A stretch of DNA of 64,000 bases from Marinobacterium ramblicola (lineage in GTDB: Bacteria; Pseudomonadota; Gammaproteobacteria; Pseudomonadales; Balneatricaceae): contig NZ_JAHREP010000005.1 of NCBI RefSeq assembly GCF_019084545.1, positions 159,465 to 223,464 on the forward strand, written 5' to 3'. A program made the translations under genes and the position numbers. Within the stretch, counting starts at the first letter, position 1. Every line of letters begins with the position of its first letter. The notes beneath the pieces were generated by a model that saw only the letters and a program-made list of their open reading frames with translations, was not told the DNA's origin and made no database searches. Positions 1 through 9,225 of the stretch are shown one piece after another.

Positions 1-28
1 CCCTGGATAGCGCATGCCACCCGTCGTT

Positions 29-877
29 CTAATACGGTTTTGCCAGATACTGTGACGGCTGGAGCTTGAACTGCTCCTGTAGGTGACCTTGCAAAGCGAA
101 CACGCGCGGTTCGGTGCGGAACCTGAAAAGCCGATAGAGGAAATAGCGCTCGGCGTTCTTGCGCGAAAATGCCAACTCATTGGGCGTCACGTAGAAAGGG
201 GTGTTCTTGCCGTATTTTGTCGTTTTAACTTCGATAAAGCGATCGCGCCCGTCGACCTCGAATGAACGGATGTCAAAGCCTGCCATCGGACCTTCGGTGA
301 CCGATACCTGCGCGATGCTGTCCGCCAGAGAGTCGCAGCCGGAACGGATCAAACGTGCGCGTTCGTAGTTGATGATGAACTGCTCTCCGGCGTCCCCCAG
401 TAGCTGGTTTTGTGCTTCCAACTCAAGGTAATTGATGCCGCCCGGATTATAAATAGCCAGTGATTCCTGGATGCCGGACTCTCGCCGCTCCTCCCGTTGC
501 GGAGGCGCCTCCATCGCTGCAAGAAGATCACCGACCGTCGGAACGGCCGGAACGACGCCGGCGTCCTGTTGAAACAGGAGTTGGATATCCGGATGCGAGG
601 AAAGATAGGACGCGACCGCTTCGGGCAGTAATCGCTTTTGGTAGTTCGTGCGTGGCTTATAACCCTCGATATAGGGTATTCCCATCTCGATCAGCACGGC
701 ACTGATATTCTGATGCTTCAGCTCGACTGAGCCATGCGAGCGATTGTTTAACCGCTCCAGCAGTGTGCGCCGATGTTCGGTCTTGTTGTACGTGTGGCCG
801 AGCAGTTCCAGACGCAGCATGTCGAAGTAATCCTCGACGGCTGCTTCAACTTCGGATTCTGACCAATTGTTTGCCAT
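29..877 (-). CDS. DUF3883 domain protein (putative PD-(D/E)XK-like nuclease fold)
   Basis: A 282-aa soluble protein when started at the ATG of MANNWSESE; an in-frame start 120 nt further upstream is possible but adds a sequence that does not look protein-like. The C-terminal third (about residues 160-260) has the DUF3883 pattern, with D202, E216 and K218 in FDIRSFEVDG and FIEVKTT, which resembles a D-E-K nuclease-fold core. The N-terminal 120 residues are a helical domain that I do not recognise. DUF3883 proteins are often found with restriction or DNA-repair genes, but the neighbours here (cyanase, kinase) give no functional link, so the substrate is unknown. No signal peptide or membrane segment is seen. 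Confidence 0.8.
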   Translation of the reverse strand: MANNWSESEVEAAVEDYFDMLRLELLGHTYNKTEHRRTLLERLNNRSHGSVELKHQNISAVLIEMGIPYIEGYKPRTNYQKRLLPEAVASYLSSHPDIQLLFQQDAGVVPAVPTVGDLLAAMEAPPQREERRESGIQESLAIYNPGGINYLELEAQNQLLGDAGEQFIINYERARLIRSGCDSLADSIAQVSVTEGPMAGFDIRSFEVDGRDRFIEVKTTKYGKNTPFYVTPNELAFSRKNAERYFLYRLFRFRTEPRVFALQGHLQEQFKLQPSQYLAKPY

Positions 878-1023
878 AGGGGCATCCTTGCACTGCCAAT
901 ACCCGTGGATAGGAACCTCAGACGTTACCGGATCGCGGGGATATATCAAGAGACTGGATCGGCAGGGAGCACGTAAGATCGCCTTGGGTGAGCACACTGG
1001 CTGGCACCGCGCTGCAGAGGGGT

Positions 1024-1119
1024 GGTGGTACCGCTTCCGGGCGACCGTCTGCCGCCAGGGACGGCGGCAGTCGAGCGGTCAGGACGACGTAAAGCGTGTC
1101 GCACGGAAGCGGTACCACC
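1024..1119. repeat. Long inverted repeat (hairpin element, copy 1)
   Basis: Two perfect 16-bp arms (1024-1039 and 1104-1119, GGTGGTACCGCTTCCG and its complement) enclose 64 nt. Inside, CTGCCGCC/GGCGGCAG (1049-1070) forms a second hairpin, framed by GACCG/CGGTC. The interior, read on the minus strand, nearly matches the interior of the element at 51821-51924, while the outer arms differ. It fills most of the gap between the DUF3883 gene and cynS. There is no T-run, so it is not a normal terminator. Confidence 0.85.
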
Positions 1120-1163
1120 GGCCCGGATTGGCACCAGAGCGGTCGGTCGTCCGACAACCCTTA

Positions 1164-1607
1164 TCAATAACTCTTATATGGCAAAAACTTCCCCGACAGC
1201 ACCATATTCACCCGGTCGCCCTTCGGGTCTTCTTCGCGCTGGATATCCATCGAGAAGTCGATGGCGCTCATGATGCCGTCGCCGAACTCCTCGTGGATCA
1301 GCTCCTTGATCGAGCCGCCGTAGACACTGACGATCTCATACAGGCGGTAGAGCAGCGGGTCGGTGGGGATGCCGCCGGTGCCCTTGGAGGGCACGATCTG
1401 CAGCCAGGCGACCGCTTCGTCGGACAGATCGAACAGCTTGCCGACGGTTTCAGCCTGCGCCTTGTCGAAGGTCATCTGCCCCAGGCAGGCGGCGGTGGTC
1501 CACTCCTTGGACAGGCCGACCGCCTCGGCCACCTGTTTCCATTTGATCCCCTTGCTGACCTTGGCGGAGAGGATCATCTGGGTCACTTCATCGCGATTGC
1601 TGATCAT
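1164..1607 (-). CDS. cynS: Cyanate hydratase (cyanase)
   Basis: Converts cyanate plus bicarbonate to ammonia and CO2 in the cytoplasm. The 147-aa length is near the family norm (156 in E. coli). The three catalytic residues are in place: R88 and E91 in YRLYEIV and S114 in GIMSAIDF, matching E. coli R96, E99 and S122 with a constant offset of 8. An AAGGA ribosome site precedes the ATG. It is the last gene of a minus-strand unit nirC / kinase-phosphatase / cynS, 33 nt after the kinase. The usual cynR regulator and CynT-type carbonic anhydrase are not adjacent; a beta-carbonic anhydrase lies at 53126. The context suggests cyanate use as a nitrogen source under the same control as nitrite uptake. 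Confidence 0.95.
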   Translation of the reverse strand: MISNRDEVTQMILSAKVSKGIKWKQVAEAVGLSKEWTTAACLGQMTFDKAQAETVGKLFDLSDEAVAWLQIVPSKGTGGIPTDPLLYRLYEIVSVYGGSIKELIHEEFGDGIMSAIDFSMDIQREEDPKGDRVNMVLSGKFLPYKSY

Positions 1608-1640
1608 CGTGTAGTCCTTTTGGTTCGTTTAGGGTCTGGT

Positions 1641-3371
<1,731 letters not shown>

Positions 3372-3420
3372 ATTTGCTGCCGACTACCGCCCGATGTCTG
3401 CGGGACCGTACATCCTGTAC

Positions 3421-3453
3421 ATAAAAGCCCCAGCCACCCGCAGGTGGCCGGGG
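3421..3453 (-). terminator. Intercistronic hairpin between nirC and the kinase gene
   Basis: On the minus strand an 11-bp stem (3453-3443 with 3438-3428, one G-U pair) closes a 4-nt loop and is followed by CTTTTAT. It sits in the nirC-kinase gap. This looks like a partial terminator or mRNA-stabilising hairpin that would let the transporter be made in excess over the kinase. Confidence 0.6.
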
Positions 3454-3466
3454 TTCGGAAGGAAAA

Positions 3467-4309
3467 TTACACGGTTGCCGGCTTGGACGGGGCGCTGGCC
3501 GGGATCTCACGCTTGGCACCGGTACGCACGTGAGTGGTGTACAGGGTCAGGCCGGTGAACGCCAGGCCACCGACCAGGTTGCCCAGAGCGGTCGGGATCT
3601 CGTTCCAGATGAAGTAGTCGGCGATGGAGAAGTTGCCGCCCATGATCATGCTGAACGGGAACAGGAACATGTTGACCACGGAGTGCTCGAAGCCCATGAA
3701 GAAGAACAGCATGATCGGCATCCACATCGCGAGCACCTTGCCGCTGACATGGGTGGAGATCATCGCGCCGACCACGCCGAGGGAGACCATCCAGTTACAC
3801 AGCATGCCGCGGATAAAGATAGTGAACCAGCCATCGGCACCATAGGCGGCATAACCGACCGTACGTGATTCGCCGATCTTGGCGACCTTCTCGGCGATGG
3901 CGCCGCCGTCGGTGTTGTAGCCCATGGTGAAGATGAATGACATCATCACCGCGACGGTGAAAGCACCGGCAAAGTTACCGACGAACACCAGGCCCCAGTT
4001 ACGCAGGATCTGTCCGGGGGTGACACCGGGGCGCTTATCGAGCCAGGCCAACGGGGTGAGCATGAACACGCCGGTCAACAGGTCGAAGCCCATCAGATAG
4101 AGCATGCAGAAACCGACCGGGAACAGCATGGCGCCGATCAGGAACACGCCGGTCTGGACCGCGACGGTAACGGCGAATACGGCCGCGAGGGCCAGAATGG
4201 CACCGGCCATATAGCCACGGATCAGGGTGTCACGGGTGGACATGTAGATCTTGGATTCACCGGCATCCACCATCTTGGTTACAAATTCTGCGGGAATTAA
4301 GTAAGCCAT
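3467..4309 (-). CDS. nirC: Formate/nitrite transporter family protein (NirC-like)
   Basis: A 280-aa inner-membrane channel of the FocA/NirC family with six hydrophobic segments. Family signatures are visible: GNFAGAF, NWMVSLG, and the pore histidine in GFEHSVVNM. A GAGG ribosome site precedes the ATG. It heads the operon with a kinase-phosphatase and cyanase. Its long leader carries a sigma-54 promoter and a NasR-type antitermination structure, so import of nitrite for nitrogen assimilation is the most likely job. Formate cannot be excluded from sequence alone, because family members are hard to tell apart by eye. Confidence 0.88.
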   Translation of the reverse strand: MAYLIPAEFVTKMVDAGESKIYMSTRDTLIRGYMAGAILALAAVFAVTVAVQTGVFLIGAMLFPVGFCMLYLMGFDLLTGVFMLTPLAWLDKRPGVTPGQILRNWGLVFVGNFAGAFTVAVMMSFIFTMGYNTDGGAIAEKVAKIGESRTVGYAAYGADGWFTIFIRGMLCNWMVSLGVVGAMISTHVSGKVLAMWMPIMLFFFMGFEHSVVNMFLFPFSMIMGGNFSIADYFIWNEIPTALGNLVGGLAFTGLTLYTTHVRTGAKREIPASAPSKPATV

Positions 4310-4370
4310 ATTTTTGCCTCGTTCGACGTTAAGGGATCACACACAAAGGGTTCTAACCGACTGAGAGCAA

Positions 4371-4426
4371 CAAAAAATGGCGTCCACACATGCCCCGCCT
4401 TTTGCAGGTGCAGTGATGGACGCCAT
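4371..4426 (-). terminator. Leader terminator upstream of nirC
   Basis: On the minus strand a perfect 10-bp stem (AUGGCGUCCA, 4426-4417, with its complement at 4386-4377) is followed directly by a run of Us (4377-4372). It lies about 50 nt from the presumed transcript start and over 60 nt before the nirC ATG, so it would stop transcription before the operon unless the competing hairpin at 4417-4432 forms. Confidence 0.8.
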
Positions 4427-4471
4427 TATCCAGAAATCCCAGCTTGTCAGATCTGAGCCAGCGTTAGCTCA
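4417..4471 (-). promoter_or_regulatory. NasR/ANTAR two-hairpin antitermination element
   Basis: Two small hairpins on the nirC leader RNA. P1 (4471-4454) has a 6-bp stem UGAGCU/GGCUCA and hexaloop AACGCU. P2 (4432-4417) has a 5-bp stem UGGAU/GUCCA and hexaloop AAUGGC. Both loops have A at position 1 and G at position 4, and both are closed by a U-G pair, as described for ANTAR targets. The 3' half of P2 is the 5' arm of the terminator at 4371-4426, so the two are mutually exclusive. P1 lies only about 8 nt from the predicted start of the RNA. The likely ligand is the NasR-like protein at 7402-8706. Confidence 0.8.
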
Positions 4472-4488
4472 AATACTGATTCGGATAT

Positions 4489-4504
4489 AGCAGTCAGCGT
4501 GCCA
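4489..4504 (-). promoter_or_regulatory. Sigma-54 (-24/-12) promoter of the nirC operon
   Basis: On the minus strand TGGCACGCTGACTGCT matches the RpoN consensus TGGCACG-N4-TTGCW with one mismatch and exact GG-GC spacing. It predicts a start near 4478 and a leader of about 169 nt. The position just upstream of the P1 hairpin fits a nas-type operon controlled by NtrC plus NasR. No full NtrC palindrome was recognised upstream. Confidence 0.75.
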
Positions 4505-4586
4505 AGTCTTTGCGATAAATAGAAAGTCTAATAAAATCAGTAGATTAAAAGTTTTCTCGGATTTGTCTCCCGGCGCGTCCCCAGGT

Positions 4587-4619
4587 CAAAAATGGTGCGC
4601 AGACAGTTGAGACTGCGCA
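4587..4619 (-). terminator. Terminator after the acyl-ligase gene
   Basis: On the minus strand TGCGCAG/CTGCGCA (4619-4613 and 4602-4596) forms a 7-bp stem around 10 nt and is followed by ATTTTTG. It is about 40 nt after the stop codon of the 853-aa gene and insulates it from the nirC promoter. Confidence 0.7.
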
Positions 4620-4659
4620 TTTAAGGTTCATTTCCAAGGTATGTAATCGGAGTCGCCGG

Positions 4660-7221
4660 TTAGGAAAGGGCGTTTTTCAGGCGCCAGCCCATGCCACGCG
4701 CGGGGCGGATGGGTACCGAGGCCAGCCGCCGTTGCAGCGCTGCGGCGAGCAGGCCCAGTCCGATGCCGCCGACAATCGCCAGGCTGTCGATCAGCGGCGA
4801 GTGCCCCTCCAGTCCGAGCATCGGCAGCAGCACCTCGGGCACCAGGCGGTGCAGCAGGTAGATCGCAAATGCCGCCTGGGCCAGTCGCATCAGCGGACGG
4901 TGGCTCCAGCCGGGCAGCGGGATGCTCGGTACCAGGCAGAGCAGAGCGAGTACGCCGAGCAGGCTCATATACTTGATCCAGCCGCCATACCAGTTGCCGC
5001 CGAGATATGCAGCCAGCGGCATGATCAGGCAGCCGAGGGCGATCACCAGCCAGCGATCCCGGTGGGTCTGCGCTGCACTCACGCACCAGCCCAAGGCAAA
5101 CAGGTAGAGCACCCAGGGCACGGTGAACAGGGCCCGTCCATTCATCGGCCAAAGCACGGGAAGGGTGAGCCTCAGCAGCAGCGCAAACGCCAACAAGCCG
5201 AGACCGAAGTGGAAGGGGGATAGCCTGGCGAGCCTTCGTCGCAACGGCGGGATCAGGAAGGGCAGGGCGACCAGCAGCGTGATCTGCACATAGGCTTCGA
5301 CGAACCAGTACAGGAACGGCAGCATCTCATGGGTCGAGGGTTTGGTCAGCGCGAAGTTGCCCAGCAGCAGCGCCGATACCCAGGGCACCTCGCCCCAGGC
5401 CAGACTGTAGCCGGTCAGTACCGCGTAATAGGGGATCAATACGCCGAGCAGGGGAGCGAAATAGGTGCGCAGGTCACCCTCACAGAGCGCTTTCCAGCGG
5501 AACGAGGCGAGGCTCATCCCCATCAGTATCACCATCGCCGCGGCGCCGCCGTATACCGGCCAATGGGTCTGGTGGCTGACCACCACGGCGAGGATCGCCA
5601 GTACCCGCGTCAGCAGGTCGGTGGGCAGGCGCTTGCCCGCCCGGGGTTGGGCGCGTTCAAGCTCGGCGATCGGCATCCGCTCCCAGCCGGTCGGTACGCC
5701 GCCGAGGCGCTCCTCCAGCGCCAGTGTCAGCTCCACATGGCACAGGGAATCGCCGCCCAGGCTGCTGAAACTGTCGTCGGGACGCACGCTGCGCGGGGCA
5801 AAGCTGGCCCGAAATGCGGCCAGCACGCTGCCGTTCTGTGTGCTCTGTGCATGTCTGTTTTTCAGCGCCGGATAGTCGATCTTGCCGTTGGCGCGCCGGG
5901 GCAGTTCTGTGAGCGGATGGATCGCCAGGTGTTGGGTAGCGATACCGGCCAGCTGCGCGGCCCTGGCCTGAACCTCATGCAGTGCCGGGATTGTGCCCAC
6001 CAGGCCGATATGGATGCGTCGGTCATCCCCCCAGACCGCGATCTCCCGGGCCTGGTCAGCCAGGGCGCGCTCCAGCGCGTCGTGGCCGATGCGCAGCCCC
6101 GCGATCTTGGACATGCGCGACAGGCGGCCGGTGATGCGATAGATACCGCTGGCGTCGCGCCTGGCCAGATCGCCGGTAGCCAGTTCGTTGAGCTGGGCAC
6201 CCTGGGCCAGCTCCCGATAGTCCTCGGCATAGCCCATCATCACGTTGGGCCCGCGATAGATCAACTCGCCCTCGCCTTCTGCCGTGTTGATCTCATTACC
6301 CCGTTCATCACGCAGGGCCAGTGAGCCCCCGGGGATGGCGATGCCGATCGCATCGGGCTTGTCGCGGGCCAGTTCAGGCGGTAGCCAGGCGATGCGGGCG
6401 GTGGCCTCGGTCTGGCCGTACATGACAACGAAACGGCCGTCACGCTGCGCCATCCGGTTGGCCCACTCGACCACTTTGACCGGCTCCATGGCGCCGCCGG
6501 CCACGGTTATGAAACGCAGGCTGCCCGGCAGGGCATCGCCCAGCCCAGTGCTCTCCAGCAGCGCGAAGTGGTGCGGTACACCGGCCAGGTTGGTAGCGCC
6601 ACTGTCCGCCAGCGCCTGACTGAAACCGGGGTTGAGTACCGAATCCCCATGCAGCCAGAGCGAGGCACCCTGCAGCAGGTGAGAGTGCAGAACCGACAGG
6701 CCATAGGAGTAGTGCAGCGGCAGGATCAGCGCGGCGCGGTCATCCGCGCGGATATCCAGGTAGTCGGCGATGGCAACCGCATTGGCTTCCACTGCCTGGC
6801 GCGACAGCCGCACACCGCGGCCCTGGCCGGTACTGCCGGAGGTCTGCAGCAGCAGCGCCAGCTCGGGGTGTGGCTCGGCCGCTGGCCAGTCGTGCTGCTC
6901 CAGTGCCCAGTGTCCGTCGCGGCGGTAAAAACTCAGGGCCGGGCGAAAGCGTTCCGCCAGCGCTCGCATCCTGTCCGGGGCATCGGTCGGTAGCGGCATC
7001 ACCGCGTGGCCGACGGCCAGCGCGCCGACATAGGAGGCAATCGCCTGAGCATCGGATACGGCTTCGATCGCGATTAACACCGGCTGCTTGAACGGCGCCA
7101 ATGCGGCCGCAAAGTGAGCGGCCTGCTCGGCCAGCTCCGCATAACTGAGTAGGATACCGCTGGCATCCAGTAGACAGGGGCGAGCCCCGAGAGCTCGGAA
7201 ACGATCCAGGTCGAACAGCAT
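4660..7221 (-). CDS. Acyl-AMP ligase / carrier protein / membrane acyltransferase fusion
   Basis: An 853-aa three-part enzyme. Residues 1-450 are an AMP-forming ligase: P-loop LLLQTSGSTGQG near 124-135, YGQTEA 268-273, TGD 349-351 and catalytic lysine K447 in GKIDY. Residues about 465-530 are a carrier domain with phosphopantetheine serine S492 in LGGDSLCH. Residues about 535-840 are a polytopic acyltransferase-3-like domain with many hydrophobic helices. The order suggests that an acid is activated, loaded on the carrier, and passed to an acceptor at the inner membrane. The acid and acceptor are unknown. It stands alone between nasR and the nirC promoter, with an AT-rich 180-nt upstream region and no clear ribosome site. 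Confidence 0.85.
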   Translation of the reverse strand: MLFDLDRFRALGARPCLLDASGILLSYAELAEQAAHFAAALAPFKQPVLIAIEAVSDAQAIASYVGALAVGHAVMPLPTDAPDRMRALAERFRPALSFYRRDGHWALEQHDWPAAEPHPELALLLQTSGSTGQGRGVRLSRQAVEANAVAIADYLDIRADDRAALILPLHYSYGLSVLHSHLLQGASLWLHGDSVLNPGFSQALADSGATNLAGVPHHFALLESTGLGDALPGSLRFITVAGGAMEPVKVVEWANRMAQRDGRFVVMYGQTEATARIAWLPPELARDKPDAIGIAIPGGSLALRDERGNEINTAEGEGELIYRGPNVMMGYAEDYRELAQGAQLNELATGDLARRDASGIYRITGRLSRMSKIAGLRIGHDALERALADQAREIAVWGDDRRIHIGLVGTIPALHEVQARAAQLAGIATQHLAIHPLTELPRRANGKIDYPALKNRHAQSTQNGSVLAAFRASFAPRSVRPDDSFSSLGGDSLCHVELTLALEERLGGVPTGWERMPIAELERAQPRAGKRLPTDLLTRVLAILAVVVSHQTHWPVYGGAAAMVILMGMSLASFRWKALCEGDLRTYFAPLLGVLIPYYAVLTGYSLAWGEVPWVSALLLGNFALTKPSTHEMLPFLYWFVEAYVQITLLVALPFLIPPLRRRLARLSPFHFGLGLLAFALLLRLTLPVLWPMNGRALFTVPWVLYLFALGWCVSAAQTHRDRWLVIALGCLIMPLAAYLGGNWYGGWIKYMSLLGVLALLCLVPSIPLPGWSHRPLMRLAQAAFAIYLLHRLVPEVLLPMLGLEGHSPLIDSLAIVGGIGLGLLAAALQRRLASVPIRPARGMGWRLKNALS

Positions 7222-7401
7222 GGTGAATGTGCTACAGAAACTGGGTGATTAGGTTGTAGATGACAATATTAAGACAAATGATAATTAATCGTGAATAGAA
7301 AAATTTATCTTGCCTTGGGTATGCCGCAGTTTGATGACGGCAACAGTGCACCAATAAGGAGCGTTATGCTCGCTGATGGCCGGAATTGAAGCGCGGGTCG
7401 G

Positions 7402-8706
7402 TCAGTGCTGCAGGCCGCCGGGCTTGCCCTTCAACTGATCGATGTCGGTGATAAGCTTGTGTGCGACGGCAGCCAGTGAGCGGTTTTGGGCCATGGAGGT
7501 TTGCTGCAGCAGGCGGTAGGCCTGCTCTTCGTTCAGCCCCCGGTACTGCATCAGCAGCCCCTTGGCGCGCTCCAGTGTCTTGCGATCCGACAGCGCCTGA
7601 CGGGCCGCCGCCAGCTCGTCGTGCATCTGCTTAAGCCCCTCCGCCTGTTGTTTGACCAGGCCGTAGAGCGAGTGTACCCAGTCGCTGCCGGCGGCACCCG
7701 AACTGCCCGCCTCCGTGAGTGTGAACGGCTGCTCCGGGTCGAGCAGCATGGTCAGTGGCGATGCACTGGGCTCACGCAGCGAGGCGATCAGTTCCAGGCT
7801 GTCGTGATGCTTTTTCAGCTCCTTGTTTGCCTCACGCACGCGCTGGCGACTGAGCTGCAGCAGCGTATCGGCCAGCTGCCGCTCCAGCTGCTGCATTCTG
7901 TCGATCCGTCGGGTGGCGGCGTCATACCAGACCTCGCTGATCTCGGAGGGCAGGCCTGTACCCGGTTGCACACGAGCGATCAGCAGGCGCAGGCGCAGAA
8001 ACTCCTGGGTCTCGCCGTGGCTCTCCAGCTCACGCCAGCTGGCGATAGGCGGGGCTTGGGCGAACTCCTCGAAGGTACGGAAACTGTGCTGCTGGCTGTC
8101 GACCAGGTCTGACAACCGCTGCAGCAGCGACTGGTCGAACTCGCCGGCAGCGAATCCGATCACCGCCCAGGCGCGCTCCTGACCGGCATACTCCTTGCCC
8201 TGCATAAAGTTGAACATCGCCACCAGTGCACGGGTGATCTCGGGGTCGTCGGAGATATCGGCGGCTTCGAAAATCACCGACAGCAACGCCGTTATCAGGC
8301 GGTTGAAGGCCTGGGTGCTTTCGGTGGCGCTCAGTGACCGGTGGCCGATCTTCTCACGCAGGGCATCGAGGCCGTCCAGCCCATGCAGGGCGTAGGCGAT
8401 ATTATTGAACAGCCGGGCGCTGCCGACGCGGGTCCAGCTTTCGATATCCAGCTGCTGAAGGCGGTTCTTGAAGCCCTGTTCGGCGTCCACGGAGCTCGGG
8501 ATCTGCTCCAGCCGCTGACGCGCGAAGCGCAGACCGCCAGAGGCGAGAAATACGTTGGACAAGCCACGCTCACGCTGCAGTTCATGGATCAGGTTGCTGA
8601 CCTGGGTCACCAGTTCGCAGCTGGCCATCAACTGCTGCAGCAGGGCGATCTCCGAGCGTTTGGAGGCCAGAAAGAAGGTCTCGGTTGTCGGGATGGTGCC
8701 GTTCAT
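7402..8706 (-). CDS. nasR: Nitrate/nitrite-sensing antiterminator (NIT + ANTAR), NasR-like
   Basis: A 434-aa cytoplasmic regulator. The region about 35-290 matches the NIT nitrate/nitrite-sensing domain, with the typical start LIHELQRERGLSNVFLASGG (near 41-60). The C-terminal 60 residues are an ANTAR RNA-binding domain: RKTLERAKGLLMQ followed by LNEEQAYRLLQQTSM. The same domain order occurs in Klebsiella NasR, which binds leader RNA and prevents termination when nitrate or nitrite is present. A suitable two-hairpin leader with terminator lies upstream of nirC at 4371-4471. A TGGAG ribosome site precedes the ATG. It is separated from nirC by the acyl-ligase gene. Confidence 0.92.
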   Translation of the reverse strand: MNGTIPTTETFFLASKRSEIALLQQLMASCELVTQVSNLIHELQRERGLSNVFLASGGLRFARQRLEQIPSSVDAEQGFKNRLQQLDIESWTRVGSARLFNNIAYALHGLDGLDALREKIGHRSLSATESTQAFNRLITALLSVIFEAADISDDPEITRALVAMFNFMQGKEYAGQERAWAVIGFAAGEFDQSLLQRLSDLVDSQQHSFRTFEEFAQAPPIASWRELESHGETQEFLRLRLLIARVQPGTGLPSEISEVWYDAATRRIDRMQQLERQLADTLLQLSRQRVREANKELKKHHDSLELIASLREPSASPLTMLLDPEQPFTLTEAGSSGAAGSDWVHSLYGLVKQQAEGLKQMHDELAAARQALSDRKTLERAKGLLMQYRGLNEEQAYRLLQQTSMAQNRSLAAVAHKLITDIDQLKGKPGGLQH

Positions 8707-8835
8707 AGACTGCTCCAGATAGAGTCACAGGTATGCAGGTCACAGCAAATCCTGTACCAGCAGGGGGAGGGTGCTGGCGAGGTTGCGGCGGGGGATGTTA
8801 CTGTGTGGCCCCACCGAGCCTGCGGAGAGAGTGCG

Positions 8836-9081
8836 ATGAAAGAGTTTATGTACGCCTTGGCCTTGTGTTTGCTGATGGCGTCGGGTTGGAGTATCTCCAA
8901 AGCACCGAGTGAGAGCGCGATAAAAGCCGCGCCCGATGCGGCTGCCGCGGCGCAACTCGAGCGGGACCGTGGTCAGATCCATATCATCGCCGGTGGCGCG
9001 CTGGTGTTGGCACTGGTGTGTGGGGTGGCGGGCTGGCGTTCCAAAAGCCGTGAGGATGCCGATAAGAAAAGGCTTGATTGA
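8836..9081 (+). CDS. Small membrane protein of unknown function
   Basis: An 81-aa protein with a GGAGAGA ribosome site before ATG. It has an N-terminal hydrophobic stretch (YALALCLLMASGWS), an Ala-rich linker, a second helix (IIAGGALVLALVCGVAG) and a charged tail ending DADKKRL. Two membrane helices, or a cleaved signal plus one helix, are equally possible. It lies between the divergent nasR gene and the ubiU promoter. I recognise no family. Confidence 0.6.
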   Translation: MKEFMYALALCLLMASGWSISKAPSESAIKAAPDAAAAAQLERDRGQIHIIAGGALVLALVCGVAGWRSKSREDADKKRLD

Positions 9082-9098
9082 TCGGTTTCGGGCCGCGC

Positions 9099-9116
9099 TA
9101 CCCAGATGAATGGGTA
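9099..9116 (+). promoter_or_regulatory. NarL-like palindrome upstream of ubiU
   Basis: TACCCA and TGGGTA arms form an 18-bp palindrome; the right half, read as TACCCAT, fits the NarL heptamer TACYYMT fully and the left has one mismatch. The spacing (7-4-7) is not the usual 7-2-7. The centre (9107.5) is exactly 52 bp upstream of the FNR-box centre, the same distance as in the narG, narK and narK1 promoters. Confidence 0.55.
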
Positions 9117-9152
9117 CAGGCTCTGTCGCACGCTTGGTAAAGCATTCACTCC

Positions 9153-9166
9153 TTGATAAGCATCAT
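9153..9166 (+). promoter_or_regulatory. FNR box of the ubiUV promoter
   Basis: TTGATAAGCATCAT matches TTGAT-N4-ATCAA at 9 of 10 positions. A class II arrangement (-41.5) puts the start near 9201, with a weak -10 TAGGCT at 9189-9194 in the right place. This predicts anaerobic induction of ubiUV. Confidence 0.8.
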
Positions 9167-9225
9167 GTCGCTGTAATTCCCGAACCGCTAGGCTGGGCGC
9201 ACTCGTTTTCGCTCAGGAGGTTGCT

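Noticed and set aside
4586..4603. NtrC enhancer site (GCACCATTTTTG on the minus strand)
   Set aside because: Only one half of the NtrC palindrome is present, and the bases are part of the terminator of the upstream gene.
7255..7300. AT-rich ATGATAATTAATCG stretch as a Fur box before the acyl-ligase gene
   Set aside because: Only part of the GATAAT pattern is present and the gene has no iron-related neighbours.
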